A DNA stretch of 55,284 bases from Desulfotignum sp032250905 (GCA_032250905.1 JAVVEQ010000018.1:1-55284), one strand, 5' to 3'; counted from the first letter of the stretch, positions 1-8,866 are shown. Notes: a model not told the origin generated them from the sequence alone. Translations and numbers: made by a program.

Positions 1-232
1 CTTCCAGTTTAATGGTTTCCGCAACCAGTTCCGCCTCAAGGGCACTGTTTTCTTTTTGAGTCTGGTCCAGGGCGTCTGAAAACTGATGCTGCTGTTGTAG
101 ACTGTCCACTGGGGCAGCAGCTTCGGTTTTGGCATAGGACATATTTTGGCTATAGAGAAAAAATAAAATAGCTGCCAAAAATACGGATGACAGAAAAAAA
201 ATTTTGCTTTTCAAGTATTTTTTTTCAAACAC
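1..232 (-). CDS. Membrane-anchored protein, N-terminal part (runs off the window)
   Basis: Read on the minus strand, a GTG codon at 232-230 follows an AGGAG Shine-Dalgarno with about 7 bases of spacing and opens 77 codons without a stop to the edge. Residues 11-30 are a hydrophobic segment (IFFLSSVFLAAILFFLYSQ) after a lysine-rich start, so an uncleaved anchor or signal peptide. The following stretch is rich in Gln, Glu and Ala (LQQQHQ, QTQKENSALEAELVAE) and looks helical or coiled-coil. Family not recognised. The 3' end is missing, so function and length cannot be judged. Confidence 0.6.
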   Translation of the reverse strand, partial: MFEKKYLKSKIFFLSSVFLAAILFFLYSQNMSYAKTEAAAPVDSLQQQHQFSDALDQTQKENSALEAELVAETIKLE

Positions 233-755
233 TTCAATCACTCCTGATATCTCGCCAAATTAGTGTATAGGCAGGCAATTTGACATCGACTGCCATCTGC
301 CACATTTCCCCATAATTTGAGCCCTAAAATAATTACTTTTCTGTGAAATTTTGCTCATATCACATAGTCGGACTCTCCAACTGACCCATGAAACCCTTAC
401 TCCAAGCCTGCCCATTTACTTTTTTTTAACAGAAACTGAAGAATGCGACACTGATATTTATGATACAATTTCAAAAATTTATTTTTTTAGTCTTCACATT
501 TTCTGAAAACAGCCCATTTTCTCATTCAAACTATGAATGAATTATTCAGATATGGCTTTATTTGTCAATGATCTTATTGCCGAATTTGGGCAGTAATCCA
601 GTGCTTTGTCTTGCATTGCCTCTTTCGGCAATGGTCTTCGTAATGGCGAACAATTTTATTAGTGAGGTGAAAAACTGCATTGAAATTCCAGCTGAGCTTT
701 CAGAAGGCCTGCCGATCGATTTTGTATCCATTCATCGCATGAACAGGAGCGTAAC
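233..755. other. AT-rich intergenic region with no convincing gene
   Basis: This 523-base gap separates the divergent membrane protein and lipoprotein genes. It is clearly more AT-rich than the rest of the window and has many T and A runs. I see no protein with a good start site. One perfect small inverted repeat lies at 614-633 (CATTGCC, six-base loop, GGCAATG) and lacks a U tract. Promoters for both flanking genes should lie here, but I cannot pick one with confidence. Confidence 0.5.
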
Positions 756-965
756 ATGAATTTCTTTAGGACTTTGGTTGTGCTGTCGATGCTTGGCTTT
801 TCTATTGCAACGACAGGCTGCGGCGGGGGAGGTGCGGAAATTAAAGCGACGAATACGACCATGGGTCAAGAACTGCGTGATATTAAACAGGCCTTTGATC
901 AAGGGATCATAACAGAAAAAGAATATAATAGAGCCAAAAAAGATATTCTTAAAAAATATAACTAG
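756..965 (+). CDS. Small SHOCT-domain lipoprotein
   Basis: Sixty-nine residues. The N-terminus is a lipoprotein signal peptide: MNFFRTLVVLSMLGFSIA followed by a lipobox ending at Cys22 (ATTGC), so the mature protein should be lipid-anchored. After a short Gly-rich linker, the last ~33 residues match the SHOCT pattern (short C-terminal domain: ELRDIKQAFDQGIITEKEY, then KKDILKKY), a helical oligomerisation or tethering motif common at protein ends. An AGGAG sits 8 bases before the ATG. The gene stands alone and its role is unknown. It is too short to have another domain. Confidence 0.7.
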   Translation: MNFFRTLVVLSMLGFSIATTGCGGGGAEIKATNTTMGQELRDIKQAFDQGIITEKEYNRAKKDILKKYN

Positions 966-1015
966 GATGGATCATGGGAGATGCTTCCCAATAAGACGGC
1001 AGATTTCACATTCGG

Positions 1016-1201
1016 TCAGGGCTTTGTGTTCTCAGCAGATCGGTCTTCCAGCAGCCGGGCGCCATTGACGGACCTCGAGGCCACCCGCTCCCGGTTTTTC
1101 TGAATATCAGACTGCTGCTCGATGATGGCGATTTTTGTCTTGTAGGTCAACACCGCCCTGACAATGACATAAATGTCGCTTCCGCAGTTTCTGTTCGCCA
1201 T
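1016..1201 (-). CDS. Small hypothetical protein
   Basis: Sixty-one codons from ATG at 1201. Codon use looks coding, with G or C at most third positions. An AAGGA lies rather far upstream (about 14 bases), so the start is weak. No signal peptide, membrane segment or known motif is visible; the middle (IAIIEQQSDIQKNRERVA) could be helical. It is convergent with the lipoprotein gene and divergent from the radical SAM operon. It may be real or a leftover fragment. Confidence 0.35.
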   Translation of the reverse strand: MANRNCGSDIYVIVRAVLTYKTKIAIIEQQSDIQKNRERVASRSVNGARLLEDRSAENTKP

Positions 1202-1285
1202 GGGGGGTCAAATCATCCTTGTTCCATCAATTAATCCTGGCATTTTCCCATATTTCGAGTTGATTTGAAAGCCTGTTTTTATCTG

Positions 1286-1314
1286 TTGAATTCCTGGAAA
1301 AAAGGTGCTATTAG
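1286..1314 (+). promoter_or_regulatory. Candidate sigma-70 promoter of the radical SAM/dehydratase operon
   Basis: TTGAAT at 1286-1291 and TATTAG at 1309-1314 are separated by exactly 17 bases. Each box matches the consensus at 4 of 6 positions. Transcription would begin near 1321, giving a leader of about 50 bases before the ATG at 1374. Prediction only. Confidence 0.4.
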
Positions 1315-1373
1315 TCTCCGTTTCTTATCAGGAAAAATTCAACAATACAATCGGTAACAGGAGATGATTTCGG

Positions 1374-2984
1374 ATGCGAGTGGTTCTCGTTTTTCCGCCC
1401 CGGGCCAGTGCCACCTATGTGCCTTTAGGCATCGCCTCTCTGGCATCCTATATTGAATCAAACGTTCCCGGGTCATGGGTACGGCGGATGGACCTGAACC
1501 TTGACACCTGGATTCAGGCAGCACAGGAAGACGTCCAGGGTGAGGAATTGATCCATTTTGTCCGGGGACAACAGGGGATGTTTACCGATCCAGGTCAGAC
1601 CCTGGCCGCCAAAACCATCTGGGACCGTCTCAGACAGCAGATCACCGCGCTCGGGCGCCAGGCGGAAACCTTTCTTTCCACAGGGAAAACAGCCCCTGCC
1701 CTGTGCGCACTGCTGGACCGACAGGTTCGATCGATTCTGGCCCAAGACCCGGAACTGGTGGGAATATCTGTGCTGTTTCCGGAACAGGTGCCGTTTGCCG
1801 CCGCCCTGGCACGGGCACTGAAGCTGTCGGTTCCGGGAACCGCCGGCCGCCGGTGCCGGATCGTGATGGGCGGTGCCATGATGTCGGCCCTGTCCGTGCC
1901 GGACCTGATGACCGCCGTGCCTGAGGTCGATGCCGTGGTCTGCGGCGAAGGGGAAGAGGCGGCGGCGGCCCTGTGTGCCGGCACGGCATGGCCGGATATC
2001 CCCGGACTGATTTTCAGGCAGGGCGAAACCATTCAAACCAACCCCCGATCCCGGACAATATCGCTCAAACTTCTGCCGGCCCCGGATTTTTCAAAACTGT
2101 CTCTGACAGACTATTTCAACCCGGTGCCGGTACTGCCGGTGCTGTTTTCCCGGGGATGTGCCTGGCGCAAATGCCGGTTCTGCGCCCACAATTTTTCATT
2201 CGGGGGATACCGCAGAAAACCGGTTGAACAATTTGTATCCGAACTTGCTGAATATCAAAAAAATCTGGGTGTGTCCCATTTTTATTCCGCAGACGAATAC
2301 ATCCTGCCCGGAGACATGGATGCCATCTGTGAAGAGATTCTGGCCCGAGGGCTTTCCATTTTTTTTCATGTCCTGGGCAAACCCACGGCCGACTGTACTC
2401 CCGGCCGCCTGGCCTTGTGGTCCGCCGCCGGATGCAAGTGGATCGGGTGGGGCATTGAATCCGGGTCCCAGCGCCTGCTGGACCTGATCAACAAAGGCAC
2501 CTGTGTCACGGATATTCAGCGCGTGATCAAGGACTCGGCCGCTGCGGGCATCTCCAACATGGGGCTGATGATTTTCGGGCTTCCCACATCCACTGATGCG
2601 GATCTGGACCAGACCCTGGCATTTTTGAGCGATCTGTACGACGATCTGGCCGGTCTGACCGCCAGTGCCTTTGTTCTGTTCGATAAAACCCATTTTGCCA
2701 GGAATGCCCGTCAATACGGCCTGAAAATTGACGGGCCCGTTGATTTGTTTCACAGCAATCACACGGCGGTAAAATCCGGGCGCCTGAAGTTTCTGGAACG
2801 GTCTTCAGACGGATCCTGCAGAACCCCGAGAGGGTCTCTGGAAGTCTCCCGCTGGCAGCAGTACCGCAAATGGCTCGGAGAGGGGCCGCTGCTGGAACAA
2901 CTGCCCCCGGAACATGTTCTGATTCATGTCACGTCTGCTTTGACTTCTCCATCAATGTCCGATATAACAGCCGTCAGGCAGTGA
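1374..2984 (+). CDS. B12-binding-type radical SAM protein
   Basis: 536 residues. The N-terminal part (VVLVFPPRASATYVPLGIASLASYIE) has the opening strand-helix pattern of B12-binding radical SAM proteins, continuing to about residue 190 with the GGAMMS and CGEGEEA strings. The radical SAM 4Fe-4S motif is GCAWRKCRFC, with Cys262, Cys267 and Cys270, so CX4CX2C rather than the usual CX3CX2C; this variant occurs in some B12-type radical SAM families. A following SADEY and a GWGIESGS segment fit the TIM-barrel core. Substrate unknown. It opens an operon with 2-hydroxyacyl-CoA dehydratase/benzoyl-CoA reductase-type genes, so a role in modifying an acyl-CoA substrate, cofactor or protein of that system is possible but inferred. 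Confidence 0.75.
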   Translation: MRVVLVFPPRASATYVPLGIASLASYIESNVPGSWVRRMDLNLDTWIQAAQEDVQGEELIHFVRGQQGMFTDPGQTLAAKTIWDRLRQQITALGRQAETFLSTGKTAPALCALLDRQVRSILAQDPELVGISVLFPEQVPFAAALARALKLSVPGTAGRRCRIVMGGAMMSALSVPDLMTAVPEVDAVVCGEGEEAAAALCAGTAWPDIPGLIFRQGETIQTNPRSRTISLKLLPAPDFSKLSLTDYFNPVPVLPVLFSRGCAWRKCRFCAHNFSFGGYRRKPVEQFVSELAEYQKNLGVSHFYSADEYILPGDMDAICEEILARGLSIFFHVLGKPTADCTPGRLALWSAAGCKWIGWGIESGSQRLLDLINKGTCVTDIQRVIKDSAAAGISNMGLMIFGLPTSTDADLDQTLAFLSDLYDDLAGLTASAFVLFDKTHFARNARQYGLKIDGPVDLFHSNHTAVKSGRLKFLERSSDGSCRTPRGSLEVSRWQQYRKWLGEGPLLEQLPPEHVLIHVTSALTSPSMSDITAVRQ

Positions 2985-3057
2985 CATCCCTGTCCGGATC
3001 ACCGGGACGTCACATTTTTTTCTGCGCCTGACAAAAAATACATGGAGATATCCGGGC

Positions 3058-4170
3058 ATGAAGGAAATTGAGCGCTTTCATCAGGCCGCAACCCAGCTTG
3101 CAGACACGGCGGACCGCATCCGTCAGACCGGCCGGAAAATCATTGGATACCCCTGCTCTTATGCCCCCGAAGAACTCATCCATGCGGCCGGCGGTCATCC
3201 CATGCGCCTGTTTTCTTCCGGGCACAGCATCATCCTGGGGGAAAGCCATCTGCAGTCCTACTGCTGCTCCGTGGTCCGGGGTATTTTAGAAGACAGCCTG
3301 GCCGGCCGGCTGGATTTTCTGGACGGCACAGTGTTTCCCCACACCTGTGATTCCATGCAGCGGCTCAGCGATATCTGGCGTATGAACGGCCGTTACAAAT
3401 TCTTTGCCGACCTGGCACTGCCTGCCAAGCTGAACACATCGAGCAGCGCCGCATATCTGGAATCCGTGCTGGCCCGGTTCAAAGCCGATCTGGAAGCCGC
3501 ACTGGGCACATCCATCACGGATGCCGATCTGGCATCATCCATTGCCCTGTTCAACCGGATCCGCACCCACCTGTCCTTTATCCATGATTTTTATTCCCGG
3601 CATCCGGGACAGATCCGTGGCTCAGACATGAACGCCCTGGTTAAAGGGGCCATGATCATGGACAGAGATGAAGCGGACACCCTTCTGGCAGATGTAGCTG
3701 CGTCTCTCCGGCACCTGCCGGTGCAGGACACGCCGGTCAAGCGGGTGGTCCTTGCCGGGTCTGTCTGTGACACCCCGGATCTGTCTGATGCAGTGGAAGC
3801 GGCCGGCGGGGCTGTGGTGGGGGATGATCTGTGTACGGGACAGCGATGGTTTGACAGGCTAGTGCCGGAGGACCAGCCGCCCCTGACGGCCCTGGCTGAC
3901 CGGTACCGGGAGCGGGTGATCTGCCCGGCCAAACACGCGGGCCTCACCACCCGGGCCGACCATCTGATTTCCCTTGTCAACAACAGCCGGGCACACGGTG
4001 TGCTGTTCGTGATGCTCAAGTTCTGTGATCCCCACGCCTTTGATTACCCATACCTCAAGGAATGCCTGGATGCAAAAGGGATCAAAAGCATGGCCCTGGA
4101 AATCGATGACGGCCGCCAGAATCAGGGCCGGTTCTCCACCCGGATTGAAACCTTTATTCACATGCTGTAA
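3058..4170 (+). CDS. 2-hydroxyacyl-CoA dehydratase / benzoyl-CoA reductase family subunit (HgdB/BcrC-like)
   Basis: 370 residues, start supported by GGAG nine bases before the ATG. The family signature is clear: IIGYPCSYAPEELIHAAGG near residue 29, then SYCCSVVRG and FPHTCDSMQRL, which place Cys33, Cys69/70 and Cys97 as likely ligands of the subunit [4Fe-4S] cluster. The C-terminal half contains VLAGSVCDTPD and LFVMLKFCDPHAFDYP, also typical. Proteins of this family use a low-potential electron from an ATP-driven activase to dehydrate 2-hydroxyacyl-CoAs or reduce an aromatic acyl-CoA ring. It pairs with the next gene, and the activase follows. Which substrate is used cannot be told; a double-cubane-cluster reductase is an alternative. 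Confidence 0.8.
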   Translation: MKEIERFHQAATQLADTADRIRQTGRKIIGYPCSYAPEELIHAAGGHPMRLFSSGHSIILGESHLQSYCCSVVRGILEDSLAGRLDFLDGTVFPHTCDSMQRLSDIWRMNGRYKFFADLALPAKLNTSSSAAYLESVLARFKADLEAALGTSITDADLASSIALFNRIRTHLSFIHDFYSRHPGQIRGSDMNALVKGAMIMDRDEADTLLADVAASLRHLPVQDTPVKRVVLAGSVCDTPDLSDAVEAAGGAVVGDDLCTGQRWFDRLVPEDQPPLTALADRYRERVICPAKHAGLTTRADHLISLVNNSRAHGVLFVMLKFCDPHAFDYPYLKECLDAKGIKSMALEIDDGRQNQGRFSTRIETFIHML

Positions 4171-4185
4171 CCCAAGGATTTTCTC

Positions 4186-5421
4186 ATGTCCGACACCCCT
4201 TCTCCCCCCCCAAAAATCAAGGCCGCCAGAAAAATGCGGGATCTGATGACCACCTATTATCTGGAGGCCTTAAGCGCCGCCCAGAACAACCGGCAGGTGG
4301 CATGGATCACCTCCGGAGGCCCGGTGGAACCCCTGGTGGCCATGGATATCATTCCGGTGTATCCGGAAAATCACGGGGCTATGATCGGGTCCGCCAAAAT
4401 GGGGGAAGACCTGTGCGCCAAAGCCGAAGACATGGGATACAGCGTTGATCTGTGCGCCTATGCCCGATCCGATATCGCCTGCGCCGTGGTCAAAGGCGGT
4501 CCCATCGGCGGGCTGCCGAAACCGGACATGCTCATCTGCTGCAACAATATCTGCGGCACGGTCCTGAAATGGTATGAGATTCAGGCCCGATTCTTTCAAG
4601 TGCCTCTGTTCATCCTGGACACCCCGGTCTGCCACACCGGGTATACCCCTGAGATCGCGGCTTACGTCAAAGCCCAGGTAAATGAATATATCGCGTTTCT
4701 GGAACAGGTGACCGGGAAAAAAATGGATCTTGACAAAATGAATGCTGTGGGAAAGCGCTCGTACGAAGGCCAGCGCCTGTGGCAGCAGGTCCTCAATACC
4801 ACAGCCCACAAGCCTTCCCCCATGTCCGCCTTTGACGCGTTTTTCTTTCTGGCTCTCATCGTGACCCTGCGGGGAACACAGATTGCCGTGGATTTTTACA
4901 AAGAACTGATCGATGAACTGGAACAGCGCATCAAAGAAGGTATCGGTGTGGTTCCGGATGAAACATACCGGCTGCTGTGGGACAACCTGCCGGTGTGGCA
5001 CCGGCTCAAATGGCTGTCTGACAGATTCTCAGCCCACCAGGCCTGTCTGGTGGCCGACACCTACACGTCGGCCTGGTGCGGAGCGTTAAAATATATTGAC
5101 GAAAACAATTTTCTGGATTCCATTGCCGAAGCCTACACCCGGATCTACCTGAACATCGGGGTGGACCAGATGGCTCAAGAGGTGCTCAAAATGATCCGGT
5201 TTTACGATGTCAACGGCCTGGTCATGCACTCCAACCGATCCTGCAAGCCCTATTCCTTCGGCCAGATGGACATCATGCAAATCGCCAGGGAACAGGCCGG
5301 TATCCCGGTGCTCATGATCGAGGCGGACATGGTGGACCCCAGAAGCTTTTCACAGTCCCAGGTGGAGACAAGGATCGACGCGTTCATGGAGATCGTCAAA
5401 CACAAGGCAGGCCTGAAATGA
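4186..5421 (+). CDS. 2-hydroxyacyl-CoA dehydratase / benzoyl-CoA reductase family subunit (BcrB-like)
   Basis: 411 residues, AAGGA before the ATG, 15 bases after the previous stop. The N-terminal third reads VAWITSGGPVEPLVAMDI and PVYPENHGAMIGSAK, the pattern of the larger BcrB/HgdA-type subunit, followed by a Cys-rich part (EDLCAKAED, DLCAYARSD, LICCNNICGT) that can bind a [4Fe-4S] cluster. The C-terminal part has GLVMHSNRSCKPYSFGQMD, the usual late Cys motif of the family. With the preceding 370-residue protein it should form the catalytic heterodimer in the cytoplasm. Similarity feels closer to benzoyl-CoA reductase subunit B than to lactyl- or 2-hydroxyglutaryl-CoA dehydratases, but that needs alignment. 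Confidence 0.8.
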   Translation: MSDTPSPPPKIKAARKMRDLMTTYYLEALSAAQNNRQVAWITSGGPVEPLVAMDIIPVYPENHGAMIGSAKMGEDLCAKAEDMGYSVDLCAYARSDIACAVVKGGPIGGLPKPDMLICCNNICGTVLKWYEIQARFFQVPLFILDTPVCHTGYTPEIAAYVKAQVNEYIAFLEQVTGKKMDLDKMNAVGKRSYEGQRLWQQVLNTTAHKPSPMSAFDAFFFLALIVTLRGTQIAVDFYKELIDELEQRIKEGIGVVPDETYRLLWDNLPVWHRLKWLSDRFSAHQACLVADTYTSAWCGALKYIDENNFLDSIAEAYTRIYLNIGVDQMAQEVLKMIRFYDVNGLVMHSNRSCKPYSFGQMDIMQIAREQAGIPVLMIEADMVDPRSFSQSQVETRIDAFMEIVKHKAGLK

Positions 5422-6185
5422 TTTATGCCGGCATCGATATCGGTTCCAACACCGCCAAGGCAGCACTGATCAAGGACCGGGCGATTCTGGGCACCCGGGT
5501 GATACCCACCGGATATCATCACCTGAAGGCCGGTACCCGGGTATTTGAGGATCTGCTGCAGCAAGCCGGCCTGTCCCGGTCCGATATCTGTGCCGTCGTG
5601 TCCACAGGTTACGGCCGTGCCAGCATCGACTTTGCCGACAAAGCCATGACCGAGATCCTCTGCCACGGGGCCGGGGCCCATTTTCTGGATCCGGATATCC
5701 GGGGCGTTATCGATGTCGGGGGGCAGGACAGCAAGGCCATTGCCCTGGATGACCAGGGACAGGTGGACAATTTTGCCATGAACGACAAATGTGCGGCCGG
5801 CACCGGACGGTTTCTGGAAGTGATGGCCAGTGCCCTGGAAGTAACTCTGGATCAGATGGGCGCGGTAGGCCTGACTGCGGACCACCCGTCAAAAATCAGC
5901 AGCATCTGCACCGTGTTTGCTGAATCCGAGGTGATCTCCATGATCGCCCGGCAGGAAAAAAGAGAAAATATCATCGCGGGCATCCACGACGCCGCCGCCG
6001 CCCGGGTAGGGATTCTGGCTGCAAAAATTCGTATTCAGGGACCGGTCATGATGACCGGGGGCGTGGCCAAAAACCCCGGCATGGTTGCGGCCCTGGAAAA
6101 ACAGCTGAAACAGGCCCTGATCGTTTCCCCCTGCTGCCAGGAGACCGGGGCAATCGGTGCGGCAATGCTGGCATCCCGGCTGTAG
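5418..6185 (+). CDS. Activase of the dehydratase/reductase (ATP-dependent, [4Fe-4S])
   Basis: 255 residues, overlapping the previous gene by ATGA (translational coupling). It is an ASKHA-fold ATPase of the HgdC/BcrA-D family. The phosphate-1 loop is GIDIGSNTAKAALI, then DVGGQDSKAI and the adenosine region VMMTGGVAKNPGMVAALE. Two conserved cysteines that bridge one [4Fe-4S] cluster between protomers are visible in NDKCAAGTGRFLE and ISSICTVFAESE. It should hydrolyse ATP to push an electron to the partner heterodimer. Length and motifs are complete. Only one activase gene is present, so it would act as a homodimer, unlike the BcrA/BcrD heterodimer of class I benzoyl-CoA reductase. Confidence 0.88.
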   Translation: MIYAGIDIGSNTAKAALIKDRAILGTRVIPTGYHHLKAGTRVFEDLLQQAGLSRSDICAVVSTGYGRASIDFADKAMTEILCHGAGAHFLDPDIRGVIDVGGQDSKAIALDDQGQVDNFAMNDKCAAGTGRFLEVMASALEVTLDQMGAVGLTADHPSKISSICTVFAESEVISMIARQEKRENIIAGIHDAAAARVGILAAKIRIQGPVMMTGGVAKNPGMVAALEKQLKQALIVSPCCQETGAIGAAMLASRL

Positions 6186-6224
6186 TTACGAAACCCGTTA
6201 TTTTGAAAAATCAAAGGATGTGCC

Positions 6225-7787
6225 TTGGTTCATTCCATCACTTTCCGGCTGACACCTGAACACGCCCGGAACCGGGAAGCGCAGATCCGGGGGGCGGCAG
6301 ATGTCCTGAACTGTCCCGCCGATGCCATTTCCGGCATCCGGATTTTACGGCGTTCCCTGGATGCCCGGGGAAAATCACCGGCATTTGTGATCCAGGCGGA
6401 GATTTTCTGCGGCGAACCCGTACCCGCCCTGTATGAACCGGTTGTATTCAGACCGGTTACCGGAAAAAAAGCCGCAATCATTGTAGGATCGGGTCCGGCC
6501 GGTCTGTTTGCAGCCATGGAACTGATCCGCCACAATATCCGTCCCATTGTTCTGGAACGGGGCAAGGATGTCACCTCGCGGCGGTTTGACCTGAAAAAAA
6601 TCAACCGGGACGGCATGTGCGACCCGGACTCCAACTACTGCTTCGGCGAAGGCGGGGCCGGCACCTACAGTGACGGCAAGCTCTACACCCGGGCCACCAA
6701 ACGGGGCAATGTCCGGGAAATTCTGGCCCTGCTGGTTCAGCACGGGGCCGCCCCGGACATCCTGATGGACGCCCATCCCCATATCGGTTCCAACCGGCTG
6801 CCCAAAATCATCGCTGCCATCCGGGAAACCATACTGTCTTGCGGCGGGGAGATCCATTTCAACACCCGGGTCACCGGCCTGATCCTGGCCGACGGGCGGA
6901 TTCAGGGGGTCACCACCTTGAACCGCGAATTTTTATCTCCGGCCGTGATCCTTGCTACAGGCCATTCAGCCCGGGATATCTATTATCTGCTGGACAAACT
7001 GGGAATCCGGCTGGAAGCCAAACCCTATGCCATGGGGGTCCGGGTGGAACATCCCCAGGCGTTGATCAACGAAATACAGTATGGGCGGCATGCGGGAAAC
7101 CCGCATCTGCCGGCCGCCAGTTATACCTTGTCCGGCCAGTTCGGCGGCGCCGGGGTGTATTCCTTCTGCATGTGCCCGGGGGGCATGCTGGTACCGGCGG
7201 CCACCGCACCGGGTGAACTGGTGCTCAACGGCATGTCCAATTCCGCCCGCAACCTGGCGAACGCCAATGCCGGCATGGTGGTCACCGTGGATGAAAACCT
7301 GTGGCAGCACCATCAGCGCCGGGGCCATTTTGCCGGGCTTGCCTTTCAGCAGGAGATCGAAAAAAAGGCCTTTGCCGCCGGCCTGAACACCCTGGCGGCA
7401 CCGGCCCAGCGGCTCACCGATTTTCTGGCGGACCGTGTCTCCGCCTCCCTGCCACCCACTTCCTACATCCCCGGAGCCATCAGCTGTCCGGTCAAAGATG
7501 TTCTGGGGCCGGCCATCACTCAGGCATTGAAACAGGGCTTTGACACATTTGGGAAAAAGATGAAAGGATATGTCACAGACCAGGCCGTGGTGCTGGCTGT
7601 GGAAAGCCGCACCAGTTCGCCGGTACGGATTCCCCGGGATCCCGGCACCCGGATGCATCTGGAAATCCATGGACTGTTTCCGGCCGGAGAAGGGGCCGGG
7701 TACAGCGGCGGCATCGTTTCTTCCGCCCTGGACGGCCAGGTCAGTGCCAGCGCTTTGGCTGGCATGTCCACCCTTGATTGCAGGTAA
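6225..7787 (+). CDS. FAD-dependent dehydrogenase (NAD(P)/FAD-type, COG2509-like)
   Basis: 520 residues. The start is a TTG preceded by AAAGGA with about 8 bases of spacing. A ~85-residue N-terminal extension leads into an FAD-binding Rossmann motif, AAIIVGSGPAGLFAAME. Further family strings are CFGEGGAGTYSDGKLYTR, HIGSNRLPKII, ILATGHSARDIYYLL and FPAGEGAGYSGGIVSSALDG, the closing FAD motif. This is the conserved soluble oxidoreductase often called uncharacterised FAD-dependent dehydrogenase. It closes the operon and might supply or drain electrons of the dehydratase/reductase; that is inference. It abuts the convergent pstB gene with no gap. Confidence 0.8.
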   Translation: MVHSITFRLTPEHARNREAQIRGAADVLNCPADAISGIRILRRSLDARGKSPAFVIQAEIFCGEPVPALYEPVVFRPVTGKKAAIIVGSGPAGLFAAMELIRHNIRPIVLERGKDVTSRRFDLKKINRDGMCDPDSNYCFGEGGAGTYSDGKLYTRATKRGNVREILALLVQHGAAPDILMDAHPHIGSNRLPKIIAAIRETILSCGGEIHFNTRVTGLILADGRIQGVTTLNREFLSPAVILATGHSARDIYYLLDKLGIRLEAKPYAMGVRVEHPQALINEIQYGRHAGNPHLPAASYTLSGQFGGAGVYSFCMCPGGMLVPAATAPGELVLNGMSNSARNLANANAGMVVTVDENLWQHHQRRGHFAGLAFQQEIEKKAFAAGLNTLAAPAQRLTDFLADRVSASLPPTSYIPGAISCPVKDVLGPAITQALKQGFDTFGKKMKGYVTDQAVVLAVESRTSSPVRIPRDPGTRMHLEIHGLFPAGEGAGYSGGIVSSALDGQVSASALAGMSTLDCR

Positions 7788-8648
7788 TCAGCCGAACCGC
7801 CCGGTGATATAATCCTGGGTCAGCTGGTGCAGGGGATTGAGAAAAATCTGTTCCGTGGGGCCGATTTCAATCAGGTCTCCCATATGAAAATAAGCGGTGC
7901 GCTGGGAAATCCGGGAGGCCTGCTGCATGGAATGGGTGACAATCGCGATGGCATATTCCTGCCTGAGTTCCTCGATGAGTTCTTCGATAATGGCGGTGGC
8001 AATGGGATCCAGGGCGGAACAGGGTTCATCCATCAGGATCACTTCCGGGTTGACCGCAATGGTCCTTGCAATGCACAACCGCTGCTGCTGTCCGCCGGAC
8101 AGCCCGGTGCCGGCCTGATCCAGACGGTCCTTGACCTCATTCCACAGACCGGCCCGGACCAGCGATTTTTCCACCAGTTCTTCGGTCTCACTTTTATTGG
8201 CCACCAGCCCATGAATCCGTGGGGCATACGCCACATTGTCAAAAATCGATTTGGGAAACGGGTTGGGTTTCTGGAAAACCATTCCCACTCTGGCCCGCAG
8301 AGGGACCACATCCACATCCTTGTCATAGATGTTTTTGCCGTCCAGATAGATACTGCCATCCACCTTACATCCTTCGATGGTGTCATTCATGCGGTTGAGG
8401 CACCGGATGAACGTGGATTTCCCGCACCCGGACGGACCGATCATGGCGATGACTTCATTGGTGCCGATATCCAGTGACACGGAATTGATGGCTTTGCTGG
8501 CGCCGTTGTCATAAAACACACTGATATCTTCACACCGCATTTTAGGATTTACGACCTGCTTTTCTCCCACCGTGTTCCTGTTTTCTTTGGGAACCAGCCG
8601 ATGGGAGCGCCTGGGAACTGCGGCAGTGTTTGTCTGTTTTGAATTCAT
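7788..8648 (-). CDS. pstB: Phosphate ABC transporter ATP-binding protein
   Basis: 286 residues. Walker A is GPSGCGKSTF, the Q-loop region reads VGMVFQKPNPFPKSI (the PstB hallmark), the signature is LSGGQQQRL and Walker B is VILMDEPCSALDPIA. The D and H loops are in place (AIVTHSMQQASRISQRTAYFHMG). The start chosen gives a basic ~35-residue extension; a second ATG before RCEDISVFYDNG would give a typical 251-residue PstB and cannot be excluded because neither start has a strong ribosome binding site. The other transporter genes (pstS, pstC, pstA) and phoU are not beside it here. Confidence 0.9.
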   Translation of the reverse strand: MNSKQTNTAAVPRRSHRLVPKENRNTVGEKQVVNPKMRCEDISVFYDNGASKAINSVSLDIGTNEVIAMIGPSGCGKSTFIRCLNRMNDTIEGCKVDGSIYLDGKNIYDKDVDVVPLRARVGMVFQKPNPFPKSIFDNVAYAPRIHGLVANKSETEELVEKSLVRAGLWNEVKDRLDQAGTGLSGGQQQRLCIARTIAVNPEVILMDEPCSALDPIATAIIEELIEELRQEYAIAIVTHSMQQASRISQRTAYFHMGDLIEIGPTEQIFLNPLHQLTQDYITGRFG

Positions 8649-8799
8649 TACAGGCTTCTTTAAGTTAACCTTATCGTTGGAACCCGGGGTCGATGTTCAC
8701 CGGCCGGTTGTAAAAGGCATCTGTTCAACAGTCAGATTATTAATATAAATGGTCTGCGTTAGATTGTTTTTAATTTTTTGTTAGAAACAGGTTAGGACC

Positions 8800-8827
8800 T
8801 TCACACCGCCTTCTTTTCTGGTATACT
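8800..8827 (+). promoter_or_regulatory. Sigma-70-type promoter of the metallophosphatase-kinase operon
   Basis: TTCACA at 8800-8805 (5 of 6) and TATACT at 8822-8827 (5 of 6) are separated by 16 bases. The predicted start near 8834 leaves a leader of about 33 bases that carries the AGGAA ribosome binding site of the gene at 8867. It is one of the better promoter matches in the window. Confidence 0.55.
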
Positions 8828-8866
8828 GAAATACCTTGCGAAATGAATAAAAAAAGGAACCCGGAA

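Noticed and set aside
562..759. Open frame of 65 codons before the SHOCT lipoprotein
   Set aside because: It starts at TTG without a ribosome binding site, has no coding-like codon bias and overlaps the lipoprotein start.
1558..2036. Several long open frames inside the radical SAM gene on both strands
   Set aside because: They are shadows of a GC-rich gene; translations are Pro/Arg/Gly-rich with no start signals.
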